DNA of 64,000 nt from an uncultured Spirochaetaceae bacterium (GTDB lineage: Bacteria; Spirochaetota; Spirochaetia; Sphaerochaetales; Sphaerochaetaceae), in assembly GCA_944392965.1 (NCBI GenBank), contig CALXYM010000010.1, positions 1 through 64,000 of the forward strand. Direction: 5' to 3'. Below are positions 18,697 to 26,379 of the stretch, one piece after another. The translations under genes were made by a program, and so were the position numbers. Below the pieces are notes generated by a model. It saw nothing but the letters and a program-made list of their open reading frames with translations. It was not told where the DNA came from and did not search any database. The stretch's first letter is position 1, and each line of letters starts with the position of its first letter.

Positions 18697-18725
18697 AATA
18701 TAGCAAATTTAAAACTTTATGTCTA
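18697..18725 (-). promoter_or_regulatory. Promoter of the dapB-dapA-dapL-lysA operon
   Basis: TAGACA (18720-18725), a 17-base spacer and TATATT (18697-18702) on the minus strand lie 17 bases ahead of the dapB ATG, giving a very short leader. Confidence 0.7.
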
Positions 18726-18823
18726 TATAATAACAATATGTTTTTATTATAACAAATAAGATAAAATCACTTACCCATTATATGTCCAACATAAGATAGT
18801 AATATTCAAAAAAAGGAGAGCTC

Positions 18824-18874
18824 ATGAAGAGAATACCGATTTACAGATTCAAAAATGATGCAGGGTATACATGA
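18824..18874 (+). CDS. Tiny ORF (16 aa) coupled to the next gene
   Basis: An ATG eight bases after a good AAAGGAG site opens a 16-codon frame (MKRIPIYRFKNDAGYT) whose stop overlaps the next ATG as ATGA. It has the better ribosome site of the two. It may be a leader peptide. It may also be the true N-terminus of the downstream protein, cut off by a frameshift, since the tiny frame and the next gene are in different frames. Confidence 0.4.
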   Translation: MKRIPIYRFKNDAGYT

Positions 18875-19266
18875 AAGGACGGATTTTGTCTTTTGCCATA
18901 GGAGAAGAGGAATACAACTCTTATCTAAGCAAATTCTTTGAAAAAGATATAACAGGATTAAAGAGGGGGAAAGCACATATCATCCATTATTCAAAGGAGG
19001 ATCTGAACCTTTTGATTGAAAGCATGAACAGGGAGATAGAACTGCTGAAAAACGCTTATAAGCATATTGCTGGAAGTTCTTTCCACATAGATGAAAGCAC
19101 CCTTTCCATCTATGATGACCAGAGAAAAGGGAAAGAAGGAAAAACAGAGGCTTTCAGCATAGCCGAAAGCCTGTATAGAATAATAGAATTCTATATGAGA
19201 TTTATATTCTACTCCTCTCTTTCCATGGAAGGAGGAATAGAGTATGAGAGGCGGACTCCAGCCTAA
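18871..19266 (+). CDS. Hypothetical protein, 131 aa
   Basis: I do not recognise this protein. It has no signal peptide and no clear membrane helix. It is charged, with predicted helices at about 43-65 and 92-115 and a near-end aromatic stretch (IIEFYMRFIFYSS). It is the only plus-strand gene between the minus-strand dap operon and topB, and its last codons overlap the topB stop tail to tail. No ribosome site of its own is evident because the ATG is inside the stop of the tiny ORF upstream. Confidence 0.6.
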   Translation: MKGRILSFAIGEEEYNSYLSKFFEKDITGLKRGKAHIIHYSKEDLNLLIESMNREIELLKNAYKHIAGSSFHIDESTLSIYDDQRKGKEGKTEAFSIAESLYRIIEFYMRFIFYSSLSMEGGIEYERRTPA

Positions 19267-21491
19267 TGCTTCTTCTTTCTCTTATCCTCCTCTGCTCTCT
19301 TCTGGCTCTTGAGGAAGAAGTCCGCCATCGTTCCACCTGAGTATGCGGAGGAGGTATCCCTCTCTTTTACATTTACACGGACACCATTCGGCCGCTCATT
19401 TCTGAAGGCCCTCTTTGATGGCCGGACTACCTCAATCTTCGTCTCATATACCTTCTTAGGAAGCTGGGCTGCACTCTTCTTTATGACAAGACGCACCTTT
19501 CCATCCTGAGTATACGGATTGATCTTCTTTATACTTGCACCGGTGGAGAGTGGAACCTTCACCTCCCTCTCCTCATACTGGCAGGAGAGTTTCTGGCAGA
19601 TATAGTGGACAGAGCCGTCCGCATCCTGAGCTCTCATCATCATCTCCCCACAATAAGGACACTTCTTGCCATCGGTAAAGGATGGAGCGAATTTAAGAGT
19701 GCTTTTCTCGACCTCTTTCACGAGATCGGCAGCCATCTTCTTAATATCTTTGATGAAAAGCTCCTTATCTTCCTTTCCTTTGCTTATCTTCTCAAGACGC
19801 CCTTCCCAGACTCCTGTGAGCTCAGGAGAACGGAGTACAAGAGGAGAAAGACGAACGACCTCGCGTCCCTTTGCGGTAGGAACAAGGTATTTGCCATCAC
19901 GCTCTATGTACCTGTTCTGCAGAAGCTTCTCAATCATGTCGGCCCTCGTTGCAGGAGTTCCAAGTCCATTTGTAAGATTCTCTTTTAAATCCTTGTCATC
20001 GACAAAGCGTCCTGCATGTTCCATCGCAGAAAGGAGCGTCGCATCAGTGTATCTCTCTGGTGGTGTCGTCGCACTCTTTCTTACTTTCACAGAAGAGAGC
20101 GTGACCTCATCACCCTCTTTTATGTTTCTCAGGGCAAATGAGTTCTCATCATCGTCTAAAAGTGTGGCAACACTCTTCACTCCAGAAGCTTCAGCGACAT
20201 TGCGGTAGCCTTTCCTGACAGGGAGGGTGAGCCTGGTTTTGAATATCTTACCATCGACATCGAACTCCGCAGTCGTGGTGTTGTAAACATAATTGGTACT
20301 GATGACCTCCAAGAACCTCATCGCGATAAGACGCCAGAGCGCCTCCTCCTCTTTGCTGAGTTTGGATACATCGACTTTCTGCTCAGTGGGGATTATGGCA
20401 TGGTGATCAGAGACTAGGGCGTCGTTCACAAAACGTGGATTGTCACTCGTCCATCCTGAAAGAAGATACTCATCCACGATACGGGAGAATATGGTATTTG
20501 AAAGGGCTTCTATCCTCTCTTTAAGAGTCGGTACGATGTCCTGGGTTATGTATCTCGAATCCGTTCTAGGATAGGTCACGATCTTATGAACCTCGTAAAG
20601 ACGCTGCAAGACATCAAGAGTCTCCTTCGCAGAGAATCCAAGTGCAATATTCGCATCCCTCTGCAACTCCGTCAGGTCATATGCCTGTGGAACAAGATCC
20701 TCCTTCTCCTCACTTACAAGGCTTTTCACAACACCTTTTTTGTCCTTCCATGTCTGAAACTCCTCAGCAAGAGACTCATCCGTGAAACGGACGGTATTGT
20801 CATCAGGATAATATGAGGCACTGAAAAGTCCGAAATTTCCACGGGCAGAATAATAATAGGATCCAAGGAACTCATCCCTCTCGTCCTCTCTCTTCGTCAT
20901 GAGAGCCAGAGTCGGAGTTTGAACGCGCCCCGCGGAGAGCTTTGCATCATAAAAACAGGTAAGAGCCCTAGTGACGTTCATACCGACATACCAGTCGGCG
21001 GCAGCACGGCATTCAGCGGCATTATAAAGGTTGTCATAAAGGGAGGAATCCTTGAGATTCTGGAAACCTTCCAATATGGCCTTCTCAGTCTGGCTTGATA
21101 TCCATAGGCGCTCACACTTGCCCTCATATCCGGCTTCCTTTAAAATCCAACGGGCAACGAGCTCCCCTTCCCTTCCTGCGTCGGTTGCAATGACGACGGA
21201 TGAGACATCGCTCCTTTTCAAAAGGGAAGCGATTACGTTGAACTGATCCTTCGTCTCGTCGATGACTCTCTCGTCAAGTTTCTCAGGAAGCATCGGCAGA
21301 TCGTTGAGTGACCATCTCTTATAACGCTCTGAATAATGGCTCGGCTCTGCAAGCTCTACAAGATGTCCCAGAGCCCATGTAACCACGTACTCGGGACCTT
21401 CTATGTAACCGTTTCCCCTCTCTCTGAGATTGAGGGTCTTCGCAATCTCTCTTCCAACAGAAGGCTTTTCAGCAATAACTAATTTCTTCAT
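19263..21491 (-). CDS. topB: DNA topoisomerase III-like type IA enzyme
   Basis: A 742-residue type IA topoisomerase that passes single strands to resolve recombination or replication links. It opens with the Toprim signature VIAEKPSVGREIA. The catalytic tyrosine is in VTYPRTDSRYI, and the ATDAGREGE acidic motif binds Mg2+. The C-terminal part has one C-P-Y-C-G...C-Q-x3-C zinc finger and a basic tail. The frame extends 35 codons upstream, but that segment is hydrophobic and unlike the family, so the ATG at 21491 was chosen. Confidence 0.92.
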   Translation of the reverse strand: MKKLVIAEKPSVGREIAKTLNLRERGNGYIEGPEYVVTWALGHLVELAEPSHYSERYKRWSLNDLPMLPEKLDERVIDETKDQFNVIASLLKRSDVSSVVIATDAGREGELVARWILKEAGYEGKCERLWISSQTEKAILEGFQNLKDSSLYDNLYNAAECRAAADWYVGMNVTRALTCFYDAKLSAGRVQTPTLALMTKREDERDEFLGSYYYSARGNFGLFSASYYPDDNTVRFTDESLAEEFQTWKDKKGVVKSLVSEEKEDLVPQAYDLTELQRDANIALGFSAKETLDVLQRLYEVHKIVTYPRTDSRYITQDIVPTLKERIEALSNTIFSRIVDEYLLSGWTSDNPRFVNDALVSDHHAIIPTEQKVDVSKLSKEEEALWRLIAMRFLEVISTNYVYNTTTAEFDVDGKIFKTRLTLPVRKGYRNVAEASGVKSVATLLDDDENSFALRNIKEGDEVTLSSVKVRKSATTPPERYTDATLLSAMEHAGRFVDDKDLKENLTNGLGTPATRADMIEKLLQNRYIERDGKYLVPTAKGREVVRLSPLVLRSPELTGVWEGRLEKISKGKEDKELFIKDIKKMAADLVKEVEKSTLKFAPSFTDGKKCPYCGEMMMRAQDADGSVHYICQKLSCQYEEREVKVPLSTGASIKKINPYTQDGKVRLVIKKSAAQLPKKVYETKIEVVRPSKRAFRNERPNGVRVNVKERDTSSAYSGGTMADFFLKSQKRAEEDKRKKKH

Positions 21492-21572
21492 ACCCTGTTG
21501 AGTATAAGAGAAAGAGAGGGGAAAAAACAAGAATTCTATGCGAATACGTCTTTCTACGTTATAATCCATCAT

Positions 21573-21962
21573 ATGTATTGTACTAATTGTGGGCATGAGA
21601 TAGCGGAGGATGCAAACTACTGTCCTTCCTGTGGTTTCAAAGTTAGAAGGGATGAGAACCGATGCGAAAAAGGACAGAAGAGTCAGATCGGAGCGGGACT
21701 GCTCGGACTATTTCTAGGAGTGCTGGGAGTACACAACTTCTACCTGGGCTATATCGCAAAAGGTCTTGGACAGCTTTTCATGACACTCATAAGTTTATTT
21801 CTGGTCCTCATCGGGATCTTCTCTTTCAACTATGAGTTCATCATCATATCCATCATCCTCTCTCTGATACTGCTTTTCTCCTCATGGCTCTGGTCATTCA
21901 TCGAGGCGATAATGATATTCGCAGGAAAAATGAAGGACGGAAAAGGAGAATCACTTATATAG
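21573..21962 (+). CDS. Zinc-ribbon TM2-domain membrane protein 1
   Basis: A 129-residue protein with an N-terminal zinc ribbon (C-T-N-C-G...C-P-S-C-G) and a TM2 domain: GLLGLFLGVLGVHNFYLGY followed by two more hydrophobic segments. TM2 proteins are small inner-membrane proteins of unknown role. The frame is open further upstream, but the zinc ribbon starts exactly at this ATG. It begins a tandem pair with the next gene eleven bases away. Confidence 0.83.
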   Translation: MYCTNCGHEIAEDANYCPSCGFKVRRDENRCEKGQKSQIGAGLLGLFLGVLGVHNFYLGYIAKGLGQLFMTLISLFLVLIGIFSFNYEFIIISIILSLILLFSSWLWSFIEAIMIFAGKMKDGKGESLI

Positions 21963-21973
21963 GAGGATGATAT

Positions 21974-22303
21974 ATGTATTGTAAGAACTGTGGCAAGGAA
22001 ATAGAGGACAATGTATCTTACTGCCCTAACTGCGGGGCAAAGGTGGAACGGGATACCCAATACTCCCAAAAAGGTAAGAGCCAAATCGGAGCAGGGCTTC
22101 TGGGTATATTCCTCGGTTCTCTTGGAATACACAATTTTTATCTGGGCTATATGACAAAAGGAATCATACAACTCCTACTGACCCTCATAGGCTGGATGCT
22201 CTTTGGATTAGGACCGATCATAAGCGGAATCTGGGCATTCATCGAGGCAATCATGATATTCATGGGGAAAATTCCAGATGCAGAAGGAAACCCTCTTAGC
22301 TGA
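21974..22303 (+). CDS. Zinc-ribbon TM2-domain membrane protein 2
   Basis: A 109-residue paralogue of the preceding gene: zinc ribbon C-K-N-C-G...C-P-N-C-G, then GLLGIFLGSLGIHNFYLGYM and a second membrane segment. An AGGAGG site precedes the ATG. The two genes clearly arose by duplication. This one has a shorter second loop. Confidence 0.83.
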   Translation: MYCKNCGKEIEDNVSYCPNCGAKVERDTQYSQKGKSQIGAGLLGIFLGSLGIHNFYLGYMTKGIIQLLLTLIGWMLFGLGPIISGIWAFIEAIMIFMGKIPDAEGNPLS

Positions 22304-22351
22304 GGAATAATCCAAAATATCATAAGATTGAGATAAAAAAAGCCATTTTAA

Positions 22352-22381
22352 TTGACCCCGGGAGGGAAGAACGTTTATACT
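22352..22381 (+). promoter_or_regulatory. Promoter of the ferredoxin gene
   Basis: TTGACC (22352-22357), an 18-base spacer and TATACT (22376-22381) lie about 38 bases upstream of the ferredoxin ATG. Confidence 0.68.
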
Positions 22382-22418
22382 CTATGCAGGAACTAAAACT
22401 TTAGTAAAGGAGAAAACC

Positions 22419-22586
22419 ATGGCTTACAAGATTACAGATACATGCGTAGCATGTGGAACATGCCAGGGCGAGTGCCCAGTCGGCGCAATCAGCGAAGGCG
22501 ATATCTACTCAATCGATCCTGATACATGCATCTCTTGCGGAACTTGCGCAAGCGTATGCCCTACAGGTGCTATCGAAGAGGCTTAA
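22419..22586 (+). CDS. 2[4Fe-4S] ferredoxin, 55 aa
   Basis: A small clostridial-type ferredoxin with two CxxCxxCxxxCP cluster motifs: C-V-A-C-G-T-C-Q-G-E-C-P and C-I-S-C-G-T-C-A-S-V-C-P. Length, internal symmetry and acidic character are typical. It would carry electrons for pyruvate:ferredoxin oxidoreductase, hydrogenase or radical-SAM enzymes. It stands alone, with its own promoter, an AAAGGAG site and a strong terminator, so it is probably highly expressed. Confidence 0.95.
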   Translation: MAYKITDTCVACGTCQGECPVGAISEGDIYSIDPDTCISCGTCASVCPTGAIEEA

Positions 22587-22605
22587 GATAATTACTTTTA
22601 CTGTG

Positions 22606-22634
22606 ACGGGTGAAGAGATTCACCCGTTTTTTTA
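22606..22634 (+). terminator. Terminator of the ferredoxin gene
   Basis: ACGGGTGAA-GAGA-TTCACCCGT with a following T run, 20 bases after the ferredoxin stop. Confidence 0.93.
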
Positions 22635-22705
22635 TTTCATCCATATCGGGGTATAAATGATGATCTTGTTTTCCCTCTTTCCCCTTTTATGCTAGTATTT
22701 ACACC

Positions 22706-24043
22706 ATGAACTCGGAATATCTAAACGATCATGTATTTTCCGTTTCCGAACTCTGCTCAGTCATAAAAGAGACAATCGGAGAGATGTTCTACGGCCTCCA
22801 GGTCGAAGGAGAGGTATGCAATTTCAGGACAAATCAATCCCGTCACTGGTACTTCTCTGTAAAAGATAAGGATGGAAGCATTCTGAACTGTACCTGCTTT
22901 GCAGGTAACAACTGGAAGGCAAGACGACCAGAGAACGGAGAGCTCGTCGTATTAAAGGGCAGCCTCTCCTTCTGGCCCAAGGGAGGAAGCCTCTCTTTCA
23001 ATACAGAATCGATACGCCTCAAGGGAGAGGGAGACCTCCGGCTTGAGATAGAAAAGAGGAGAGCCTATTACAAAAGCCTTGGATACTTCGATGAGGAGAA
23101 TAAGAAGAAGCTTCCTCCGGAAATCCATACAATAGGAATAGTGACCAGCGCTGAAGGGGCAGTCATACACGATATCAAGAATGTTACGAGACGGAGAGCC
23201 CCCGGGATAGACCTTCTGCTCTTTCCTTCCCTTGTTCAGGGAAAAGGGGCAGAGGAGAGCATAAGTCGGAGGATAAGACAGGCTAACAACTTCATGGCAT
23301 GTGACGTACTCATCGTATGCCGGGGCGGTGGAAGTGAGGAGGACCTCTCCCCCTACTCCAGCTCCGAGGTGATAGAAGCCATACATGAGAGCACTATCCC
23401 CGTCATAAGCGCAGTCGGGCATGATTCGGATTTTCCCCTTTCGGATTTCGTCGCGGATCTGAGGGCACCTACCCCGTCAGCCGCAGCAGAACTTGTAACG
23501 GAGAGTTCTTACCAGAAAAGGTTGTTCCTGTTAAATAAAGATAGGGAGCTGAAACAGGAGATAAGATCAATTCTAGCAAAGAAGAGCATGAGACTTGCAA
23601 GGGTGAAGATGAGTTCTGCACTCATCCACAGGAAACTTGAACGATACAAGGGAATAGTGAGAAATGCGGAGAATCTTGAGCGTCTCCTGAAAGCCCGGCT
23701 CACGAATCTGAGCTATGAGAAGGCAAGCCTGGATGAGAAGATAGAGAGGATCGTCAGTGACAGGTTCAAAGCGGCAACAGGAGAGCTCAAAGAAAAAAAC
23801 TTTCTCATCACATCCCTTATTAAGGAACTTGCTCAGGAAAGAAGAAACGAGCTTGGACTTCTATCAAACAGCATAGAAGATCTCAATCCTCTCTCGATTC
23901 TCAAAAGAGGATATGCGATAGTAAGTGACGAGAAGGGAAAAATAGTAAAAAGTGTAAAAAATACAAGAGCAGGAGATGATTACACCATCCGTCTGCGTGA
24001 TGGAGTAATCAGGGTAAAAGCGGAGGAGAAGAATGAGTTTTGA
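22706..24043 (+). CDS. xseA: Exodeoxyribonuclease VII large subunit
   Basis: A 445-residue subunit of the ATP-independent single-strand exonuclease. An N-terminal OB fold (about 1-105, with VCNFRTNQSRHWYFSVKD) precedes the catalytic domain. Conserved motifs are VTSAEGAVIHD, CRGGGSEEDL, AVGHDSDFPLSD and RAPTPSAAAEL, then a long coiled coil that carries the small subunits. It overlaps xseB by eleven bases. Confidence 0.95.
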   Translation: MNSEYLNDHVFSVSELCSVIKETIGEMFYGLQVEGEVCNFRTNQSRHWYFSVKDKDGSILNCTCFAGNNWKARRPENGELVVLKGSLSFWPKGGSLSFNTESIRLKGEGDLRLEIEKRRAYYKSLGYFDEENKKKLPPEIHTIGIVTSAEGAVIHDIKNVTRRRAPGIDLLLFPSLVQGKGAEESISRRIRQANNFMACDVLIVCRGGGSEEDLSPYSSSEVIEAIHESTIPVISAVGHDSDFPLSDFVADLRAPTPSAAAELVTESSYQKRLFLLNKDRELKQEIRSILAKKSMRLARVKMSSALIHRKLERYKGIVRNAENLERLLKARLTNLSYEKASLDEKIERIVSDRFKAATGELKEKNFLITSLIKELAQERRNELGLLSNSIEDLNPLSILKRGYAIVSDEKGKIVKSVKNTRAGDDYTIRLRDGVIRVKAEEKNEF

Positions 24044-24260
24044 AACGGATTTAAAACGACTTGAGGAGATAACGGAATTACTAAAAAACGAGGATACGGG
24101 ACTTGAGAAGGCAATAGAGTTGTATGAAGAGGCTACAAAACTTACAAAAAGCCTGAACAAGACTCTCTCCAGCCTTGAAAGGAAGATAGAAAAAGTTACA
24201 AGTGAGGATGAGTTCGAACTTGAGAAGGAGGAGATGACGGAGGATGAGGAGGAGGTCTAA
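24033..24260 (+). CDS. xseB: Exodeoxyribonuclease VII small subunit
   Basis: The 75-residue helical protein has the family pattern FETDLKRLEEITELLKNEDTGLEKAIELYEEATKL and a very acidic tail. It overlaps xseA upstream. Its last codons overlap the stop of the convergent pseudouridine synthase gene. Confidence 0.93.
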   Translation: MSFETDLKRLEEITELLKNEDTGLEKAIELYEEATKLTKSLNKTLSSLERKIEKVTSEDEFELEKEEMTEDEEEV

Positions 24261-24922
24261 AAAAGACTGATCCTCCTTCCCATGAACTCTATCGAGTAGC
24301 TGAGAAGTCCGAAGGACGGCCTTTCTGAGCCTCCATAGAGGACATCCCCATATATGGCATTACCACTCCATGCAAGATGACATCTTATCTGATGTCTGAA
24401 TCCTCTTGTAAGGGTGAGATAGAATACGTTCCCATCGATTTCATCAATAACGGTCTCATATTCCCTTCCTGTCTTTGAATACAGATAGGAAGAGGGAATA
24501 AGGGGACGAACGGCCTTTCCCCTCTCACCATATTTCCTGAATTTGGATCTAATCACACTACCTTTTTCCAATAAATAGGGAAAAGGAGGAAAACCGTCAG
24601 GGATGACAGCTTTCTCACACTTTGCCTGATAGTGTTTCACAAAACATCCCCTCTCCTGCTCCTCAAGCATCTTCGTATAGAAGGCCTGGGTACGGGCAAC
24701 AAGGACAAGACCGCTTGTTGGACGGTCAAGACGATGAAGAACCCCACCCTCCCAGTAGTTATCACCACCAACTCTCAGACATTCCGGGTAATGAGATGCG
24801 GCAAAAGACAAAAGAGAGGGTTTTCCCCTCTCTTTCTTAAGCGGTACCGTATCCAGTCCGCTCTCCTTGAAGAGGACGATATAATCCTCTTCAACCTCAA
24901 CAATCCTAGTCCCTGTTTCCAT
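24257..24922 (-). CDS. RluA-family RNA pseudouridine synthase
   Basis: A 221-residue synthase with the HRLDRPTSGLVLVART motif holding the catalytic Asp, and the GFRHQIRCHLAWSGNAIYGD segment near the end. It lacks an S4 RNA-binding domain. Which RNA position it modifies cannot be told. The start at METGTRIVEVEEDYI (24922) is preferred over the longer open frame because the family begins there. It overlaps the end of the upstream Bax-inhibitor gene by 17 bases. Confidence 0.88.
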   Translation of the reverse strand: METGTRIVEVEEDYIVLFKESGLDTVPLKKERGKPSLLSFAASHYPECLRVGGDNYWEGGVLHRLDRPTSGLVLVARTQAFYTKMLEEQERGCFVKHYQAKCEKAVIPDGFPPFPYLLEKGSVIRSKFRKYGERGKAVRPLIPSSYLYSKTGREYETVIDEIDGNVFYLTLTRGFRHQIRCHLAWSGNAIYGDVLYGGSERPSFGLLSYSIEFMGRRISLF

Positions 24923-25610
24923 GACCGACGAATCTGAGAAGATACAGGAAGATGTTGATGAAATCAAGATAAAGGTCAAGTGCACCGAGGATGCCGAGCT
25001 TCGTGTAATCGGCCTGGCTTATCTGTCCTCCGAATTCCCTGTTCATTGCAACGATCTTATTGGTATCCCAGACTGTGAGTCCCGTAAAGAGCACAACACC
25101 TACTGCGGAGATCAGGAGATCCATCGCTGTTGAATAGAAGAACATGTTTATAAATGTCGCTATGACGAGGCCGAAAAGCGCCATGAAAAGAAATCTTCCC
25201 CAGCTTCTTACATTACTCTTAGAAAAACTTCCGTAGATGCTTGCACCGACGAATACGGATGCGGCACTGATGAATGCCTTGGCTATCGCGGTGGGAGCAT
25301 AGGCAATGAAAAGGACAGAGAACGTGACTCCCGTCAATATCGCATATAGGAAGAAGGTCATGACCGCCGTACCGGCTTTCATCGTCTCCGTGCGTCCCGA
25401 GATCACCATAACCACGGCAAACTGTGCAATGACGACAACAAGCATGGCAATCGGGTTGAGAACGACAGCCCTCATGAGTGTCATGCTCTGCGAGAGAGCA
25501 AAGGAAACAAGCGCAGTGAGAGCAAGCCCTCCTGCAAGATATAAATAGACGTTTCTCAGAAGGGTATTCTCTCTTCCCTGTACGTCCTGTAAAGTACTAA
25601 TACTGTTCAA
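24906..25610 (-). CDS. Bax inhibitor-1/YccA family membrane protein
   Basis: A 234-residue protein with seven predicted membrane helices, including FSVLFIAYAPTAIAKAF, GLTVWDTNKIVAMN and the C-terminal GALDLYLDFINIFLYLLR. These are hallmarks of the BI-1 family, which includes pH-gated calcium leak channels and the FtsH modulator YccA. Its actual role here is not known. Confidence 0.92.
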   Translation of the reverse strand: MNSISTLQDVQGRENTLLRNVYLYLAGGLALTALVSFALSQSMTLMRAVVLNPIAMLVVVIAQFAVVMVISGRTETMKAGTAVMTFFLYAILTGVTFSVLFIAYAPTAIAKAFISAASVFVGASIYGSFSKSNVRSWGRFLFMALFGLVIATFINMFFYSTAMDLLISAVGVVLFTGLTVWDTNKIVAMNREFGGQISQADYTKLGILGALDLYLDFINIFLYLLRFVGHGNRD

Positions 25611-25681
25611 TTCGTTTTCTCCTTATATCTAATATAACTTGAAACTTGCGATTTTCCAACATTATATCTATAGTTAAGGGG

Positions 25682-26377
25682 ATGAAGTACATAAAAACTA
25701 TACTTTCTCTCCTTCTAATGGTGCTGTTAACCGCCTGTCAAAGTACAGAAGATATGGCAAAGAGCATGATTACGAGAGAGGAGGCCGAAATGGCGATTGA
25801 AGTGCTCTATAAAGATAGCATAGCCCTCACAAGGGAGGATTTCAATCTTGACAGCGACGATGTCTCACAGCTCTTTCCCTCCACACTTGAGGCTTACCGG
25901 GAGAGACTGGCCCGTTTTGATGTTCTTTATGACAATGCTGCGACAGCACTTGCCGATCTCTTGAACGATGCGGTAAAAAATACACTGCCTGTCCTGGACA
26001 GTTATGATTATTCACTGGAAAATCCGAATCAGAGCCTCGTTGAGAGTAATCTCTTCTCATCAAACAGGATACAGATAATAAACCTTACAAGACCCGGAAT
26101 TTTAAGTTACATAAGGAATCACGGTAAACCCTTTGAAGCGGCATACAATGAGCTCATATTTGAATGCTCGGTACTAAAAGCAAACTATGAGAATCTCGAG
26201 AACGTCGGTATCACCTTCCCCCTCAAGGAGATAGGTCAGTTCAATTATGGACAGGCCGCGTCATTCGCAGCCGACCGCCTTTACGGCAGTCTCTATCAGA
26301 GCGAGATAAGACTCAGAAACATGCCTCTGAGCCAGCAGGACAATGATATTTACAGATATTTCTGGGAGGAGCTTTAG
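25682..26377 (+). CDS. Putative lipoprotein, 231 aa
   Basis: The N-terminus is a lipoprotein signal: MKYIKTILSLLLMVLLTAC with the lipobox L-T-A-C, so the mature protein is likely anchored at Cys19. The start was set at the ATG that gives this signal rather than the upstream ATG at 25646. The rest (about 210 residues) is soluble and mostly helical, and I do not recognise a family. It ends two bases before rarA and is probably co-transcribed with it. Confidence 0.75.
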   Translation: MKYIKTILSLLLMVLLTACQSTEDMAKSMITREEAEMAIEVLYKDSIALTREDFNLDSDDVSQLFPSTLEAYRERLARFDVLYDNAATALADLLNDAVKNTLPVLDSYDYSLENPNQSLVESNLFSSNRIQIINLTRPGILSYIRNHGKPFEAAYNELIFECSVLKANYENLENVGITFPLKEIGQFNYGQAASFAADRLYGSLYQSEIRLRNMPLSQQDNDIYRYFWEEL

Positions 26378-26379
26378 AA

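Noticed and set aside
18681-18823. Lysine riboswitch upstream of dapB
   Set aside because: The predicted leader is about ten bases and the upstream A/T-rich sequence has none of the conserved lysine-aptamer segments.
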